This document shows, piece after piece, positions 35,467 through 46,742 of a DNA stretch of 64,000 bases. Source of the DNA: Pseudomonadota bacterium (GTDB lineage Bacteria > Pseudomonadota > Gammaproteobacteria > Steroidobacterales > Steroidobacteraceae). Location: contig JANXWS010000003.1 in the NCBI GenBank assembly GCA_025351005.1, forward strand, positions 86,990-150,989, read 5' to 3'. Position 1 is the stretch's first letter; the number at the start of each line of letters is the position of its first letter. The translations under genes were made by a program, and so were the position numbers. The notes beneath the pieces were generated by a model, which was given only the letters and a program-made list of their open reading frames with translations, had not been told where the DNA came from and made no database searches.

Positions 35467-36666
35467 ATGCTCGACGTCGACGTCACCGCCACGCGCGGGT
35501 CCTTCGCGCTCCGCGCCCGCTTCCGCGCCCCGACGCCCGGCATCACTGCGCTCTTCGGCCCGTCGGGCGCCGGCAAGAGCACGCTCGTACACGCGCTCGC
35601 GGGGCTCGTCCCGGCTGCGGGGCGCGTGCAGCTCGACGAGGCGACGTGGCTCGACACCGCCGCCGGCACCGACGTTGCGGCCGAACGGCGCCGCATCGGT
35701 TACGTGTTCCAGGACGCGCGGCTGTTCCCGCACCTCGATGTCGAAGACAACCTGCTCTACGGACTGCGCCGCGCGCCGCCGTGCGACCACTACGCCCGCC
35801 GCGACGAGATCGTCGCCCTGCTCGGGCTCGGCACGCTGCTCGAGCGCCGCGCGCACCAGCTCTCCGGCGGCGAGCGCCAGCGCGTGGCACTCGGCCGCGC
35901 GCTGCTCGCGCAGCCGCGCCTGCTGCTGCTCGACGAGCCGCTCGCCTCGATCGACGTCGCGCGCCGTGACGAGGTGTTGCCCTACCTCGAGTCGCTGCGC
36001 GACCGCTATTCGATTCCGATGCTGTACGTCAGCCACCAGTACGACGAGGTGTTGCGCCTCGCGACCCACGTCGTGCTGCTCGCCGACGGCCGCGTGCTCG
36101 CTGCCGGCACGCCCGCCGCGATCAGCGTCGACCCCGCGCTGCGGCCGCTGGTAGGCGTGGACGGCGTCGGCAGCGTCATCGACACCGAGGTGATCGCGAC
36201 CGACCCGGCGGGCACGCTCGCGACGCTCGCGATCGGCACCGGTCGGCTGCGCGTCGCGGTCGCGGATGCGGGTGTCGGTGCGCGGGTGCGTCTGCAGGTG
36301 CTCGCGCGCGACGTGATCCTCGCGACCGAGCCGCCGCATGCGTTGTCGGTGCGCAACGTGCTCGAGGGCACGCTCGCAGAGCTCGTCGACGAAGGGCCGG
36401 ACGCGGTGCTGGCCGGCATCGAGATCGAAGGAGTGCGGCTGCTCGCGCGCATCACGCACGCCGCGGTGACGGAGCTCGGGCTATCGCCTGGCCTGCGGGT
36501 ATGGGCGCTGGTCAAGGCCGCTTCGCTGCGCGGCCACGTCTACGCCCGGCCGGCCGCGGACGCCGCCGACCGGCGCGGCCTCGCTGCCGGCTCGCCGGAC
36601 GGCCACGCCCGCCGCCCGGCCGAAAACGAAAAGGGCCGCCGAGGCGACCCTTCTCTGGAACGTTAG
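35467..36666 (+). CDS. modC: molybdate ABC transporter ATP-binding protein
   Basis: The 399-aa protein has Walker A GPSGAGKS (residues 31-38), the signature LSGGERQRVALGRALL, Walker B LLLLDEP and switch histidine in YVSHQYDE, followed by a C-terminal MOP molybdate-binding domain (about 290-360, RNVLEGTLAELV onward). It powers molybdate import with ModB. The last 25 or so residues after VYARPA are low-complexity and are encoded by DNA that also forms the terminator of the converging RRM gene. Confidence 0.92.
   Translation: MLDVDVTATRGSFALRARFRAPTPGITALFGPSGAGKSTLVHALAGLVPAAGRVQLDEATWLDTAAGTDVAAERRRIGYVFQDARLFPHLDVEDNLLYGLRRAPPCDHYARRDEIVALLGLGTLLERRAHQLSGGERQRVALGRALLAQPRLLLLDEPLASIDVARRDEVLPYLESLRDRYSIPMLYVSHQYDEVLRLATHVVLLADGRVLAAGTPAAISVDPALRPLVGVDGVGSVIDTEVIATDPAGTLATLAIGTGRLRVAVADAGVGARVRLQVLARDVILATEPPHALSVRNVLEGTLAELVDEGPDAVLAGIEIEGVRLLARITHAAVTELGLSPGLRVWALVKAASLRGHVYARPAADAADRRGLAAGSPDGHARRPAENEKGRRGDPSLER
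36622..36652 (-). terminator. rho-independent terminator of the RRM gene, inside the 3' end of modC
   Basis: On the minus strand AAGGGTCGCC, a 2-nt loop and GGCGGCCCTT (36652 to 36631; one mismatch in a 10-bp stem) are followed by TTCGTTTTCG, a T-rich tract. It lies downstream of the RRM protein gene and within the last codons of modC on the opposite strand. This is the clearest intrinsic terminator in the window. Confidence 0.75.
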
Positions 36667-36694
36667 CGCGCGACCTGGCGGTCGCGCACGCGGC

Positions 36695-37012
<318 letters not shown>

Positions 37013-37551
37013 TGTTGCGATCACTCACTAACGAGGTCCTGCGCGCGGTACGAGGCCGCGACACGAAGGACCGGAACTGACTGCGGCGCGCCAGCCTCCA
37101 GGGCGACGACACGCGGCCGGCGACACCGGAGGCGGATGCAACCGCCACCCTGGATCGGACACGCTTCGCTTTTGATGTCAGCGCCGGACCCGGAGAGCCG
37201 AGTAGCGGGGAGGCAGAAAAAGGAGGAAGGAGCACGAGCCGGAGCGCACCCTACCGGAATATCGGGGCAAATACCACTAGTTACGCCCGTCCTGGCGACC
37301 TCGGACCACGCCGCCGGCGGCGCTGGAACCAGCCATCCGTGGCCGCCGCCCGGGCGGGTGACAATAAGAGAGTGCGCCACCCTGGCGACCGCCGGTCCGG
37401 TCGTGGACGGGTCCCGGGGCGCCCCGTCTGCCTACCCGCACTCGGCCTCGGTCCGGCCGGACCGCCGGTTATCGCCCCATAACGACAAAGCGTTTCTCGC
37501 CGCGGATGCGGCTCCTTAGCATCCTCCCAAGCCTGCCGCCCCGAGGATCCC
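37013..37551. other. 539-bp divergent non-coding region between the RRM gene and cysJ
   Basis: No protein-like frame is seen. It should contain the long 5' leader and promoter of the RRM gene on the minus strand and the cysJ promoter on the plus strand. Close to cysJ there is a short inverted repeat, GTTAT and ATAAC separated by 6 nt (37468-37483), that has the size of a LysR-type box; it may be chance. GAGGA precedes GTG 37552. Confidence 0.5.
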
Positions 37552-39402
37552 GTGAGCGCGAACCGCCTGGCATTGACCGGCCTGGTGCCGCTGGACGCCG
37601 ACGGCGCCGCGCACCTGGACAGCCTGATCGCCGACCTCGACCCGGCGGCGCTGCTGTGGGTCAGCGGCTACACGGCCGGCCTCGCCGCCGAGCGTGCGCG
37701 CGGTACGGCGTGGGCCGCGCGCGCCGCCGTCGCCCACGACGCTCCGGCCGCGGCCGCAGCTCCAGCATCGCGCGCCGAGAGCTCGGCGCGCGCCACCATC
37801 CTCTACGCCTCGCAGACCGGCAACGGCCGGCGGATCGCCGAGCGCCTCGGCCGCAGCCTCGAGGTCGCCGGCCTCGCGGGCCAGGTGCTGAACGTCGCCG
37901 ACTATCCGCCGCGACAGCTCTCCCAGGAGCGGCTCCTGTACCTGGTCACCAGCACCCACGGCGACGGCGACCCGCCCGACGACGCGCGCGCCTTCATCGA
38001 GCACCTGACAGGCCGGCGCGCGACCCGGCTCGAGCAGCTCTCGTACGCCGTGCTCGCCCTCGGCGATTCGAGCTACCCGCAGTTCTGCGCCACCGGCCGG
38101 CTGCTCGACCTGCGTCTCGACGAGCTCGGCGCGCGGCGGCTCGCGCCGCGCGTCGAGTGCGACGTCGACCTCGAGCCGAAGGCCGCCTCCTGGCTCGAGC
38201 AGGCGGTCGCGAGCGCGCGCGCCGAACTGGGTGGCGATGCCCCCAGGCTCGCGATCGTCACCCCGCTGCGTCCGTCGGCCCAGGCGCTCGCCTCGCGCGA
38301 CGCGCCGCTCGAGGTCGAGCTCATCGGCAACCAGCGGATCACGGCACGCGATGCCACCCGCGACGTGCGCCATCTCGAGCTCGCGCTGCCGGGGCAGCGC
38401 TTCGAGTACCAGCCTGGCGACGCCGTCGGCGTCCTGGTCGACAACCCGGCGGCCACCGTGCACCGCATCCTGGAGCTCACGCGGCTCGACCCGTCGCACG
38501 CCGTCACCGTCGAGGGCACCACGCGCTCGCTCGGCCACTGGCTGACCGGGCATCGCGAGGTGACGCGGCTCGCGCGTCCGCTGCTCGAGCGGCTGGCGGA
38601 GCGCACCGGCAACGACGAGCTCCGCGGCTGGCTCTTGCCCGCGCAGGCGGGCGAGTTCCGCCGGCGCCTCAAAGAGCTGCAGGTCGCCGACCTCCTGAAG
38701 CGCTTCCCCGCCGACTGGGAGGCCGAGGCGCTCGTCGGCGCGCTGCATCCGCTCGCACCGCGCCTTTACTCGGTGGCGTCGAGCCGCCGCGAGCTCGGCG
38801 ACGAGGCGCACCTGGCGGTCGCGGTCGTCGAGTACGCCTACCAGGGCGAGCGTCGGGTCGGACCGGCCTCGTGGCAGCTGGCGACCGCGGCCCGCGGCAC
38901 GCGCATCAAGGCATACGTCGAGCCGAACCCGCGCTTCCGGGTGCCCGCCGACGGCCACCGCGACCTGATCATGATCGGACCCGGCACCGGAGTCGCGCCG
39001 TTCCGCGGCTTCCTGCAGCAGCGTATCGCAGACGGCGCGCGCGGCCGCCACTGGCTCGTCTACGGCGGCCGGCACCGCGAGCGCGACTTCCTCTACCAGC
39101 TCGAGTGGCGCGACCTGCTCAAGCGCAGCAAGCTCGCGCGCCTCGACGTCGCCTTCTCGCGGGACCAGCAGGACAAGGTCTACGTGCAGGACCGGCTGCG
39201 CGAGCACGGCCGCGAGCTGTACGCCTGGCTCGAGAACGGCGCGCATCTGTACGTCTGCGGCGACGCCGAGCGAATGGCGCCGGACGTGCACGCGGCCCTG
39301 CGGGACGTGATCGTCACGCACGGCGGCCGCTCGCCAGAGGCCGCGAACGAGTACCTGGCCGAGCTCGCCCGCACGCGCCGCTACGCCCGCGACGTCTACT
39401 GA
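37552..39402 (+). CDS. cysJ: NADPH-sulfite reductase flavoprotein alpha subunit
   Basis: The 616-aa protein contains an N-terminal extension, a flavodoxin domain ([17 protein letters not shown] at about 87-100, [12 protein letters not shown]), an FAD-binding FNR domain with RLYSVASS near 405, and a NADPH domain with [16 protein letters not shown] near 480. CysJ moves electrons from NADPH to the CysI haemoprotein for reduction of sulfite to sulfide. GTG start preceded by GAGGA. cysI begins 7 nt after its stop. No cysH or cysDN (sulfate activation) accompanies it. Confidence 0.95.
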   Translation: MSANRLALTGLVPLDADGAAHLDSLIADLDPAALLWVSGYTAGLAAERARGTAWAARAAVAHDAPAAAAAPASRAESSARATILYASQTGNGRRIAERLGRSLEVAGLAGQVLNVADYPPRQLSQERLLYLVTSTHGDGDPPDDARAFIEHLTGRRATRLEQLSYAVLALGDSSYPQFCATGRLLDLRLDELGARRLAPRVECDVDLEPKAASWLEQAVASARAELGGDAPRLAIVTPLRPSAQALASRDAPLEVELIGNQRITARDATRDVRHLELALPGQRFEYQPGDAVGVLVDNPAATVHRILELTRLDPSHAVTVEGTTRSLGHWLTGHREVTRLARPLLERLAERTGNDELRGWLLPAQAGEFRRRLKELQVADLLKRFPADWEAEALVGALHPLAPRLYSVASSRRELGDEAHLAVAVVEYAYQGERRVGPASWQLATAARGTRIKAYVEPNPRFRVPADGHRDLIMIGPGTGVAPFRGFLQQRIADGARGRHWLVYGGRHRERDFLYQLEWRDLLKRSKLARLDVAFSRDQQDKVYVQDRLREHGRELYAWLENGAHLYVCGDAERMAPDVHAALRDVIVTHGGRSPEAANEYLAELARTRRYARDVY

Positions 39403-39409
39403 GCGGCCG

Positions 39410-41095
39410 GTGAGCGAGCCGTCGCCGGTCGAGAAGATAAAGGCCGCGAGCCGCGGCCTGCGCGGCACGCTGGCGGAGAGCCTGGCCGACCGCACGAGCG
39501 GCGGCCTCGCCGACGACGACGCGCAGCTGCTGCGCCTGCATGGCAGCTACCAGCAGGACGATCGCGACAGCCGCGAGCAGCGCCGGCTGCAGAAGCAGGA
39601 GCCGTTGTGGCGGTTTATGGTGCGGCTGCGCGTGCCGGGCGGCGTCTGCACGCCGGCCCAGTGGCTTGCCATCGACTCCATCGCGCGCCGCTACGCCGGC
39701 GCTTCGCTACGCCTGACGACGCGCCAGACGTTCCAGTTCCACGGCGTCGCCAAGGACGACCTGAAGACGACCATGGGCGCGCTCAACGCCGCGCTCGTCG
39801 ATACCATCGCGACCTGCGGCGACGTCAACCGCAACGTGATCGCGAGCTCGAACCCGGTGGAGTCGCCGGCACACGCCGCGGCCGGCGAGTGGGCGCGGCG
39901 CCTGTCGGAGCACCTGCTGCCGAAGACGCGCGCCTACCACGAGATCTGGCTCGACGGCGCGAAGCTCGCCGGCAGCCCCGAGGCCGAGCCCGTCTACGGG
40001 CCGACCTACCTGCCGCGCAAGTTCAAGGCGGCGATCGCGGTCCCACCGTCCAACGACGTCGACGTGTTCGCGCACGACCTCGGCTTCATCGCGATCGTCG
40101 AGGCGGGGCAGCTGACCGGATTCAACCTCACCGTGGGCGGCGGCCTCGGCGCGACGCACGGCGACGCGAGCACCCACCCGCGGCTCGCGGACGTGGCGGG
40201 GTTCCTGCCGCCGGAGGCGCTGCTCGCCGTCGCCGAGGCGGTCGTCACGGCGCAGCGCGACTTTGGCGATCGCAGCAACCGCAAGCACGCGCGGCTCAAG
40301 TACACGATCGAGGACCGCGGCCTGCCATGGTTCGTCGCCGAGATCGAGCGGCGATCGGGCGTGACGCTCGGCCAGGCCCGGCCGTTTGCGTTCACCTCGA
40401 ACGGCGACCGCTTCGGCTGGCAGCAGGGCTACGACGGCCGCTGGTCCCGCACGCTCAGGATCCCGGCCGGCCGCATCGCCGACCGCTTCGACCAGCCGTG
40501 GCTGAGCGGGCTGCGCGAGATCGCGCGCGTGCACCAGGGCGATTACCGGTTGACCGCCAACCAGAACGTGACCATCGCCGGGGTCGCGGCCGAGGCGCGT
40601 GCCGCGCTCGACGACCTGATCGCGCGCTACCGCCTCGACGCCGCCGAGCGCGGCACCCCGCTGAGACGCGACGCGCTCGCCTGCGTGGCACTGCCGACCT
40701 GCCCGCTCGCGATGGCGGAGGCCGAGCGCTACCTACCGCAGCTGCTCGGCCGGGTCGAGTCGCTGCTCGAGGCGCACGGCCTAGAGGGCGCACCGCTCAG
40801 CCTGCGCATCACCGGCTGTCCGAACGGCTGCGCACGTCCCTACCTCGCGGAGATCGGCCTGATCGGCAAGGCGCCCGGCCGCTACAACCTGCACCTCGGC
40901 GGCGACGCCCGCGGCCAGCGCCTGAACGTGCTCTACCGCGAGAACGCCGACGAGCCGCAGATACTGGGCGAGCTCGATGCGCTGTTCTTGGCCTACGCCG
41001 CCGAGCGGCACGCCGATGAGCGCTTCGGCGACTTCCTCTGGCGCAGCGGGCGCATCGGCCCCGCCCCGCCCGGTGCCGCGGCGACACCGGCCTGA
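39410..41095 (+). CDS. cysI: sulfite reductase haemoprotein beta subunit
   Basis: The 561-aa protein carries the siroheme/4Fe-4S cysteines C425, C431, C470 and C474, with the same spacing as C434/C440/C479/C483 of E. coli CysI, in CVALPTC and TGCPNGC. Arginine-rich substrate segments such as [13 protein letters not shown] (about 100-112) are present. It performs the six-electron reduction of sulfite to sulfide. GTG start 7 nt after cysJ; cysG follows 20 nt later. Confidence 0.96.
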   Translation: MSEPSPVEKIKAASRGLRGTLAESLADRTSGGLADDDAQLLRLHGSYQQDDRDSREQRRLQKQEPLWRFMVRLRVPGGVCTPAQWLAIDSIARRYAGASLRLTTRQTFQFHGVAKDDLKTTMGALNAALVDTIATCGDVNRNVIASSNPVESPAHAAAGEWARRLSEHLLPKTRAYHEIWLDGAKLAGSPEAEPVYGPTYLPRKFKAAIAVPPSNDVDVFAHDLGFIAIVEAGQLTGFNLTVGGGLGATHGDASTHPRLADVAGFLPPEALLAVAEAVVTAQRDFGDRSNRKHARLKYTIEDRGLPWFVAEIERRSGVTLGQARPFAFTSNGDRFGWQQGYDGRWSRTLRIPAGRIADRFDQPWLSGLREIARVHQGDYRLTANQNVTIAGVAAEARAALDDLIARYRLDAAERGTPLRRDALACVALPTCPLAMAEAERYLPQLLGRVESLLEAHGLEGAPLSLRITGCPNGCARPYLAEIGLIGKAPGRYNLHLGGDARGQRLNVLYRENADEPQILGELDALFLAYAAERHADERFGDFLWRSGRIGPAPPGAAATPA

Positions 41096-41115
41096 ACCGC
41101 GGGCAGCGTGGCGCG

Positions 41116-42561
41116 ATGCGATACTTTCCCCTGTTCCTCGACCTGCGCGGGCGACTGGTCGTCGTCGTCGGCGGCGGCACGGTCGCCGAGCGCAAGGTCG
41201 AGTTGCTGGCCGCGAGCGGTGCGCGACTGCTGGTCGTCGCCCCGCGTCTGACGGCCGCTCTCGCGGCGGCGGCGCGACGCGGGCGACTCGAGCACCGCGC
41301 GCGGCGCTTCGAGGCCGCCGACGTCGATGGCGCACGCCTGGTGGTGGCCGCGACTGGCGACCCCGGGGTCAATCGCGCGGTGGCCGGAGCGGCCGAGGCG
41401 CAGGGCGTGGTCGTCAACGTCGTCGACGACGTCGAGCTCTCGAGCGGCATCGTGCCCGCGATCGTCGACCGCTCCCCGCTCCTGATCGCGGTGTCGACCG
41501 CGGGCACGGCGCCCGCGCTTGCGCGGCGCGTGCGGGCGCAGATCGAGGCCGCGCTCGACGAATCGCTCGGCCGGGTCGCGACGTTTGCGGCCGCCTGGCG
41601 CACCCGCATCAAGGCGGCGCTCACCGACCTCGACCGCCGCCGGCGCTTTTATGACTGGCTGCTCGAGGGGCCGGCGGCGGAGCTCATCCGGCAGGCGCGG
41701 CTGCCGGTCGCCGAACGCGTGGTCGCGGCGGAACTCGAGCGACAGCGCGGCGCGGTCGCCGCGCGGCCGCCGCGCGGGTCCGGCTCGGTCGCGCTCGTCG
41801 GCGCCGGGCCGGGCGACCCGGGGCTGCTGACGCTCGCGGCGCTGCGCGCGCTGCAGGGCGCCGACGTCGTGCTGCACGATCGGCTGGTGTCCGGCGCAGT
41901 GCTCGCCCTCGCGCGCCGCGACGCGCAGCTGGTCGAGGTCGGCAAGTCGGCCGGCGGCCACCGGGTGGCGCAGCGGCGGATCAACGAGCTGATGGTCCTG
42001 CACGCCCGCGCCGGGCGGCGCGTGGTGCGCCTGAAGGGCGGCGATCCGCTCGTGTTCGCGCGCGGGGGCGAGGAACTCGAACACCTGCGCCGCGCCGGCA
42101 TCTCCTTCGAGGTCGTGCCCGGCATCACCGCCGCGCTCGCCTGCGCCGCCTACGCCGGCATTCCGCTCACGCACCGCGACCACTCGGGCTCGCTGCGGCT
42201 GGTCACGGCCCACTGCCGCGAGTCGATCGATGCGACCGACTGGCAAAGCCTCGCGGCCGGCCGCGAGACGCTCGCCGTGTACATGGGCGTGGCGGCGCTG
42301 CCGCAGCTGTGCGCGGCGTTGCTGCGCCATGGGCGCAGCGCCGCGACGCCGGTGGCACTGGTCGAGAACGGCAGTCGCCCGGAGCAGCGCGTCGTGGTCG
42401 GCTCGCTCGGCGACATCGAGGCGCAGGCCGCGCGGCACGCCGTGCGCTCGCCCGCACTGCTGATCATCGGTGAGGTCGCGGCGCTCGCCCGGACGCTGCA
42501 CTGGTTCGGCGAGGCACCGGCCGGGGCGTTTCCGCAGGGCGCCAGCCGCAGCGCCGCCTGA
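41116..42561 (+). CDS. cysG: siroheme synthase (multifunctional)
   Basis: The 481-aa protein fuses a precorrin-2 dehydrogenase/ferrochelatase half (residues 1-210; NAD motif [11 protein letters not shown], catalytic D104/D105 in NVVDDVEL) to a uroporphyrinogen-III methyltransferase half (about 218-470; [19 protein letters not shown], then [16 protein letters not shown]). It makes the siroheme that CysI needs. T128 replaces the serine that is phosphorylated in Salmonella CysG, with S127 adjacent. Third gene of cysJIG. Confidence 0.95.
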   Translation: MRYFPLFLDLRGRLVVVVGGGTVAERKVELLAASGARLLVVAPRLTAALAAAARRGRLEHRARRFEAADVDGARLVVAATGDPGVNRAVAGAAEAQGVVVNVVDDVELSSGIVPAIVDRSPLLIAVSTAGTAPALARRVRAQIEAALDESLGRVATFAAAWRTRIKAALTDLDRRRRFYDWLLEGPAAELIRQARLPVAERVVAAELERQRGAVAARPPRGSGSVALVGAGPGDPGLLTLAALRALQGADVVLHDRLVSGAVLALARRDAQLVEVGKSAGGHRVAQRRINELMVLHARAGRRVVRLKGGDPLVFARGGEELEHLRRAGISFEVVPGITAALACAAYAGIPLTHRDHSGSLRLVTAHCRESIDATDWQSLAAGRETLAVYMGVAALPQLCAALLRHGRSAATPVALVENGSRPEQRVVVGSLGDIEAQAARHAVRSPALLIIGEVAALARTLHWFGEAPAGAFPQGASRSAA

Positions 42562-42607
42562 CGCGGCGTCGGCCGGCGATCCGCATCGCCGCTGGGCCGC
42601 ATTCCGG

Positions 42608-42646
42608 TGGCGGGCGCGCCGTCGCCCGCCGGGACGGCTGTATAGT
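42608..42646 (+). promoter_or_regulatory. GC hairpin and -10-like element between cysG and suyA
   Basis: GGCGGGC (42609-42615) can pair with GCCCGCC (42624-42630) over an 8-nt loop; no T-run follows. Directly downstream TATAGT at 42641-42646 looks like a -10 element. Together they could end the cysJIG transcript partially and start a new one for suyABZ-glpDK. No -35 was recognised. Confidence 0.3.
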
Positions 42647-42699
42647 GGCCGGGGGAACGCCTGCCGGAGCAGCCAATCGCAAGCCCGCCGCACCTGCTG

Positions 42700-42966
42700 G
42701 TGCATGACCGCCGCGACAACGTCGGCGTGGTCGTCGTCGAGGGCCTTGCGGCGGGCACGACGATGCTCTGCGTCGTCACCGCCGACGACTCGGACTTCCG
42801 GCTGCTCGCCGCGGCCGCGGTGCCGATAGGCCACAAGATCGCGCTTGCCGACCTCAAGCCCGGCGACACCGTCGTCAAGTACGGCCACGACATCGGCCGC
42901 GTCGTCGCGCCGGTGGCAAGGGGCGAGCACGTGCACGTCCACAACCTGAAGACCAAGCGCTGGTAG
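42700..42966 (+). CDS. suyA: sulfolactate sulfo-lyase small subunit SuyA (UxaA N-terminal, SAF domain)
   Basis: The protein is a single SAF domain: [23 protein letters not shown] [26 protein letters not shown] and the C-terminal [14 protein letters not shown]. From GTG 42700 it is 88 aa, close to the 8-kDa alpha subunit of (2R)-3-sulfolactate sulfo-lyase. The frame is open back to 42646 and PPHLLVH just before the GTG looks like the family N-terminus, so a CTG at 42661 (with GGGGGAA upstream) may be the real start. SuyAB splits 3-sulfolactate to pyruvate and sulfite. A generic altronate-dehydratase small subunit is the alternative. Confidence 0.68.
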   Translation: MHDRRDNVGVVVVEGLAAGTTMLCVVTADDSDFRLLAAAAVPIGHKIALADLKPGDTVVKYGHDIGRVVAPVARGEHVHVHNLKTKRW

Positions 42967-42970
42967 CCCC

Positions 42971-44146
42971 GTGCCGGCGACCGCTCAGAGGATCTGGGGC
43001 TTCCGCCGCGAGAACGCGCGCGTCGGCGTTCGCAACCACGTCGCGATCCTGCCGGTCGACGACATCTCGAACGCCGCCTGCGAGGCGGTCGAGGCCCACA
43101 TCCACGGCACGATCGCCCTGCCGCACGCCTACGGCCGGCTGCAGTTCGGCGCCGACCTCGAGCTGCATTTCCGCACCATGATCGGCACGGGCGCCAATCC
43201 CAATGTCGCCGCCTGCGTCGTCATCGGCATCGAGCCGGGCTGGACCGCCCGCATCGTCGAGGGCATCGCGGCGACCGGCAAGCCGGTGGCCGGCTTCTGG
43301 ATCGAGGGCAACGGCGACATCGCCACGGTCGCCGCCGCGTCGCGCCAGGCGAAGGAGTACGTGCACTGGGCGAGCGAGCAGGTGCGGGTCGAGTGCGCGC
43401 TGACCGATCTCTGGGTGGCCGCCAAGTGCGGCGAGTCCGACACGACGACCGGACTCGCATCCTGCCCGGCCGTCGGCAACCTGTACGACAAGCTGATTCC
43501 GCAGGGCCTGTACGGCTGCTTCGGCGAGACCTCCGAGCTGACCGGTGCCGAGCAGCTGGCCGCGGACCGCGCCGCGACGCCCGAGGTGCGCGCCAAGTTC
43601 CTGCGCACCTGGCAGGCCTATCAGCAGGAGGTCATCGAGGCGCACAAGACCTCCGATCTCTCCGACAGCCAGCCCACCAAGGGCAATATCGCCGGCGGGC
43701 TGACGACGATCGAGGAGAAGGCGCTCGGCAACCTCGAGAAGATCGGCAGGCAGGTCCGCTACGTCGACGTGCTGGCGCCCGCCGAGGCACCAGCCCGGGG
43801 CCCCGGCCTCTACTTCATGGACAGCTCCTCGGCGGCGGCCGAGTGCTGCACCCTGCAGGCGGCGGCCGGTTACGTCGTGCACCTGTTCCCGACCGGGCAG
43901 GGCAACGTGATCGGCAACCCGATCATGCCGGTCATCAAGCTGACCGGTAACCCGCGCACTGCGCGGCTGATGGCCGAGCACATCGATCTCGACGTGTCGG
44001 GCGTCGTCCGGCGCGAGCTCACGATCGATCAGGCGGGCGACCGGTTGATCGAGCTGGTCCGCCGCACCGCGAACGGCCGCTACACGGCGGCCGAGGCGCT
44101 CGGCCATCGCGAGTTCGTGATGACCAAGCTCTACCGCAGCGCCTGA
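42971..44146 (+). CDS. suyB: sulfolactate sulfo-lyase large subunit SuyB (UxaA C-terminal family)
   Basis: The 391-aa (about 42-kDa) protein belongs to the altronate/galactarate dehydratase large-domain family: [19 protein letters not shown] at residues 9-27, [36 protein letters not shown] and [21 protein letters not shown]. Characterised SuyB is 42 kDa and pairs with an 8-kDa SuyA, as here. GTG start 4 nt after suyA. It is followed by a COG2855 membrane protein, the suyAB-suyZ order known from Paracoccus pantotrophus, and preceded by sulfite reductase genes. Sugar-acid dehydratase function remains possible because the families are close. Confidence 0.7.
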   Translation: MPATAQRIWGFRRENARVGVRNHVAILPVDDISNAACEAVEAHIHGTIALPHAYGRLQFGADLELHFRTMIGTGANPNVAACVVIGIEPGWTARIVEGIAATGKPVAGFWIEGNGDIATVAAASRQAKEYVHWASEQVRVECALTDLWVAAKCGESDTTTGLASCPAVGNLYDKLIPQGLYGCFGETSELTGAEQLAADRAATPEVRAKFLRTWQAYQQEVIEAHKTSDLSDSQPTKGNIAGGLTTIEEKALGNLEKIGRQVRYVDVLAPAEAPARGPGLYFMDSSSAAAECCTLQAAAGYVVHLFPTGQGNVIGNPIMPVIKLTGNPRTARLMAEHIDLDVSGVVRRELTIDQAGDRLIELVRRTANGRYTAAEALGHREFVMTKLYRSA

Positions 44147-44216
44147 TGAACGACGCTGCGTGCCGCGGCCCGCTCGCGACCCGAGCGCCGGTCGCGCCCC
44201 TGAGCGAGCCGGTGCC

Positions 44217-45224
44217 ATGACCGACGGCGGACGCCTGCCGCTGCTGCCGGGCGTCGCACTCGCGGCCGCCGTCACTGCGGTCGCGTTCGCGTTGCGACAG
44301 TTGCCGGTGCTTGCGGCCGTGAGCCCGCTGATGCTCGCGATCCTGGTCGGCATGCTGGTCCGCAACCTGTTGGGCACGCCGGCGCGCGCCGCGGCCGGCC
44401 TCGCGGCGTGCCTGCGTCGCCCGCTCAGGCTCGGGATCGTGCTGCTCGGCCTGCAGCTGACGCTGGTGCAGGTGCTGAGCGTGCGCGCGAGCGGGCTCGC
44501 GATCCTGCTGTTCGCGGTCGGCGGCACCTACCTGTTCACGGTCGCCGCCGGGCGGCTGCTCGGCGTCGACGCCGGGCTCGCGAAGCTGATCGGCGCGGGC
44601 ACCGCGATCTGCGGCGCGTCCGCGATCGTCGCCGCCAACACCGTCGTTCGCGATCGCGACGGCGGGGTACCATACGCGCTCGCAGTAGTCACGCTCTACG
44701 GCACGATCGCGATGTTCAGTTATCCGCTCGCCCTGGCGGCGCTCGGCCTCCCGGCACACGCGTACGGCCTGTGGGTGGGCGCATCGGTGCACGAAGTCGC
44801 GCAGGTGGTTGCGGCCGGCTTCGCCGGCGGCCAGGACGCCGGGCACTTCGGCACGATCGCCAAGCTGACGCGGGTCCTGATGCTGGCGCCGATGGTCCTC
44901 CTGATCGGCGCGGGCCTGCGGCGCCCGGCCGGCGCCGGCGCACGCGACGCGGCGCGACCGCCGGTGCCGTGGTTCGTGTTCGGTTTTCTCGCCATGGTCG
45001 CGGTCGCGAGCACGGGGCTCCTGCCGGCGCCCGCACGCGCACCGCTCGCCCTCGCGACGCAGGTGATACTCGCGATCGCGCTCGCTGCCGTCGGTCTCGA
45101 GACCGACCTGCGGCGGATCGCCGCGCGCGGCTGGCGGCCGCTGCTGCTCGGCGGCCTTGCCACCGCGTTCATCGCCACGAGCACGCTCGTGCTCGTACTG
45201 CTCGCCGGCGGGCGCGGCGCATGA
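44217..45224 (+). CDS. suyZ: COG2855/PF03601 membrane protein, SuyZ-like putative sulfate/sulfite exporter
   Basis: The 335-aa protein has about 10 hydrophobic helices with family features LAILVGMLVRN, RLGIVLLGLQLTL, GAGTAICGASAIVAA and GASVHEVAQVVAAG (about residues 185-198). COG2855 members include SuyZ and TauZ, proposed to export the oxyanion released during sulfonate desulfonation, and YeiH. ATG 44217 is chosen over an in-frame start 57 nt upstream because the first helix begins shortly after it. Its TGA overlaps the ATG of glpD (ATGA). Confidence 0.8.
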   Translation: MTDGGRLPLLPGVALAAAVTAVAFALRQLPVLAAVSPLMLAILVGMLVRNLLGTPARAAAGLAACLRRPLRLGIVLLGLQLTLVQVLSVRASGLAILLFAVGGTYLFTVAAGRLLGVDAGLAKLIGAGTAICGASAIVAANTVVRDRDGGVPYALAVVTLYGTIAMFSYPLALAALGLPAHAYGLWVGASVHEVAQVVAAGFAGGQDAGHFGTIAKLTRVLMLAPMVLLIGAGLRRPAGAGARDAARPPVPWFVFGFLAMVAVASTGLLPAPARAPLALATQVILAIALAAVGLETDLRRIAARGWRPLLLGGLATAFIATSTLVLVLLAGGRGA

Positions 45225-46723
45225 CCGGCGCGGGCGTCGACTACGAGCTGCTGGTCGTCGGCGGCGGCATCAACGGCGCGGGAATCGCGCGCGACGCGGC
45301 CGGCCGCGGGCTGCGGGTGCTGCTGTGCGAGCAGGACGATCTCGCCGCGCATACGTCCTCGGCCAGCACCAAGCTGATCCACGGCGGATTGCGCTACCTC
45401 GAGCAGTTCGAGTTCCGGCTGGTGCGCAAGGCGCTCGCCGAGCGCGAGGTGCTGCTGGGCGTGGCGCCGCACATCATTCGGCCGCTGCGCTTCGTGCTGC
45501 CGCACGAGCCGCACCTGCGCCCGGCGTGGACGATCCGCGCGGGCCTGTTCCTGTACGACCACCTGGCGCGGCGGCGGCGGCTGCCGGGCTCCGGCACCGT
45601 CGACCTCCGGCGTCACGAGGCCGGCGGTGCGCTGCGCGCCGGCTACCGTGACGGCTTCGTGTACTCCGACGGCTGGGTAGACGACGCCCGCCTCGTGGTC
45701 CTGAATGCGCTCGATGCGCACGAGCGTGGCGCTCGCGTCCTGACCCGTACCCGCTGCACCCGGATCGCGCGCGAGCAGGGCGCGTGGACCGCGACGCTGC
45801 ACGGCGCCGATGGTGCGCGCGAGTCGGTGCGGGCGCGCGCCGTCGTCAACGCCACCGGCCCCTGGGTCGGCCAGTTCCTGGACCAGGCGACGCCGCTGCG
45901 TGCAAGCCAGGCGGTGCGCCTCGTCAAGGGCAGCCACATCGTCGTGCCGCGGCTGTTCGATCACCCCTACGCCTATATCTTCCAGAACGCCGACCGGCGC
46001 ATCATCTTCGCGATCCCCTACGAGCGCGAGTTCACGCTGATCGGCACGACCGACGTCGACTACCACGGCGACCCGGCACGGGTCGCGATCAGCAGCGACG
46101 AGGTCCAGTACCTGATCGAGAATGCGAGCCGGCATTTCCGGCGCCCGGTGGCGACCGCCGACGTCGTCTGGAGCTATGCCGGCGTGCGGCCGCTCCATGA
46201 GGACGAGTCCTCCGACCCATCCAGCGTGACGCGCGACTACAGCTTCGAATTCGACGTCGACGGACCGGCGCTGCTGTCCGTGTTCGGCGGCAAGATCACG
46301 ACCTACCGCCGCCTCGCCGAGGACGCGCTGGCGCGGCTGTTGCCGGCGCTGGGCATCGAGTGCGACCCGTGGACGGCAGACACGCCACTGCCGGGCGGCG
46401 AGCTGCCGGGCGCGGATTATGCGGCCTTTCGCGCCGCGCTCGGCCTGCGCCGCGCCGGCTTCGCGCCGGGCCTGCTCGACCGCTGGGGACGGGCTTATGG
46501 CGCGCGCCTCGAGCGCTGGCTCGGCAATGCGCGCACGACCGCGGAGCTCGGCACGGAAGTCCTGCCCGGGCTCTACGCGGCCGAGATCCGCTACCTGCAG
46601 CGGCACGAGTGGGCCGCGACTGCCGCCGACATCCTCTGGCGACGCACCAAGCTCGGCCTGCACCTGCCGCCGGACGCGAGCGCGACACTCGCGGCCTGGC
46701 TCGCGCTGCCGGCGGCGGCCTGA
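45221..46723 (+). CDS. glpD: aerobic glycerol-3-phosphate dehydrogenase
   Basis: The 500-aa flavoprotein has the FAD motif [19 protein letters not shown] (residues 10-28), [16 protein letters not shown] at about 46-61, and the C-terminal GlpD domain with [17 protein letters not shown]. It oxidises sn-glycerol 3-phosphate to dihydroxyacetone phosphate at the membrane and reduces quinone. ATG overlaps the suyZ stop by 4 nt, so it is very likely on the same transcript as suyABZ. glpK follows 19 nt later. Confidence 0.95.
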   Translation: MTGAGVDYELLVVGGGINGAGIARDAAGRGLRVLLCEQDDLAAHTSSASTKLIHGGLRYLEQFEFRLVRKALAEREVLLGVAPHIIRPLRFVLPHEPHLRPAWTIRAGLFLYDHLARRRRLPGSGTVDLRRHEAGGALRAGYRDGFVYSDGWVDDARLVVLNALDAHERGARVLTRTRCTRIAREQGAWTATLHGADGARESVRARAVVNATGPWVGQFLDQATPLRASQAVRLVKGSHIVVPRLFDHPYAYIFQNADRRIIFAIPYEREFTLIGTTDVDYHGDPARVAISSDEVQYLIENASRHFRRPVATADVVWSYAGVRPLHEDESSDPSSVTRDYSFEFDVDGPALLSVFGGKITTYRRLAEDALARLLPALGIECDPWTADTPLPGGELPGADYAAFRAALGLRRAGFAPGLLDRWGRAYGARLERWLGNARTTAELGTEVLPGLYAAEIRYLQRHEWAATAADILWRRTKLGLHLPPDASATLAAWLALPAAA

Positions 46724-46742
46724 GCGCCGGACGGAGACCGCG

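Noticed and set aside
42971..44146. Plain altronate dehydratase call
   Set aside because: Kept as an alternative only: no hexuronate genes are nearby, whereas the split subunits, COG2855 partner and sulfite reductase neighbours fit SuyB better.
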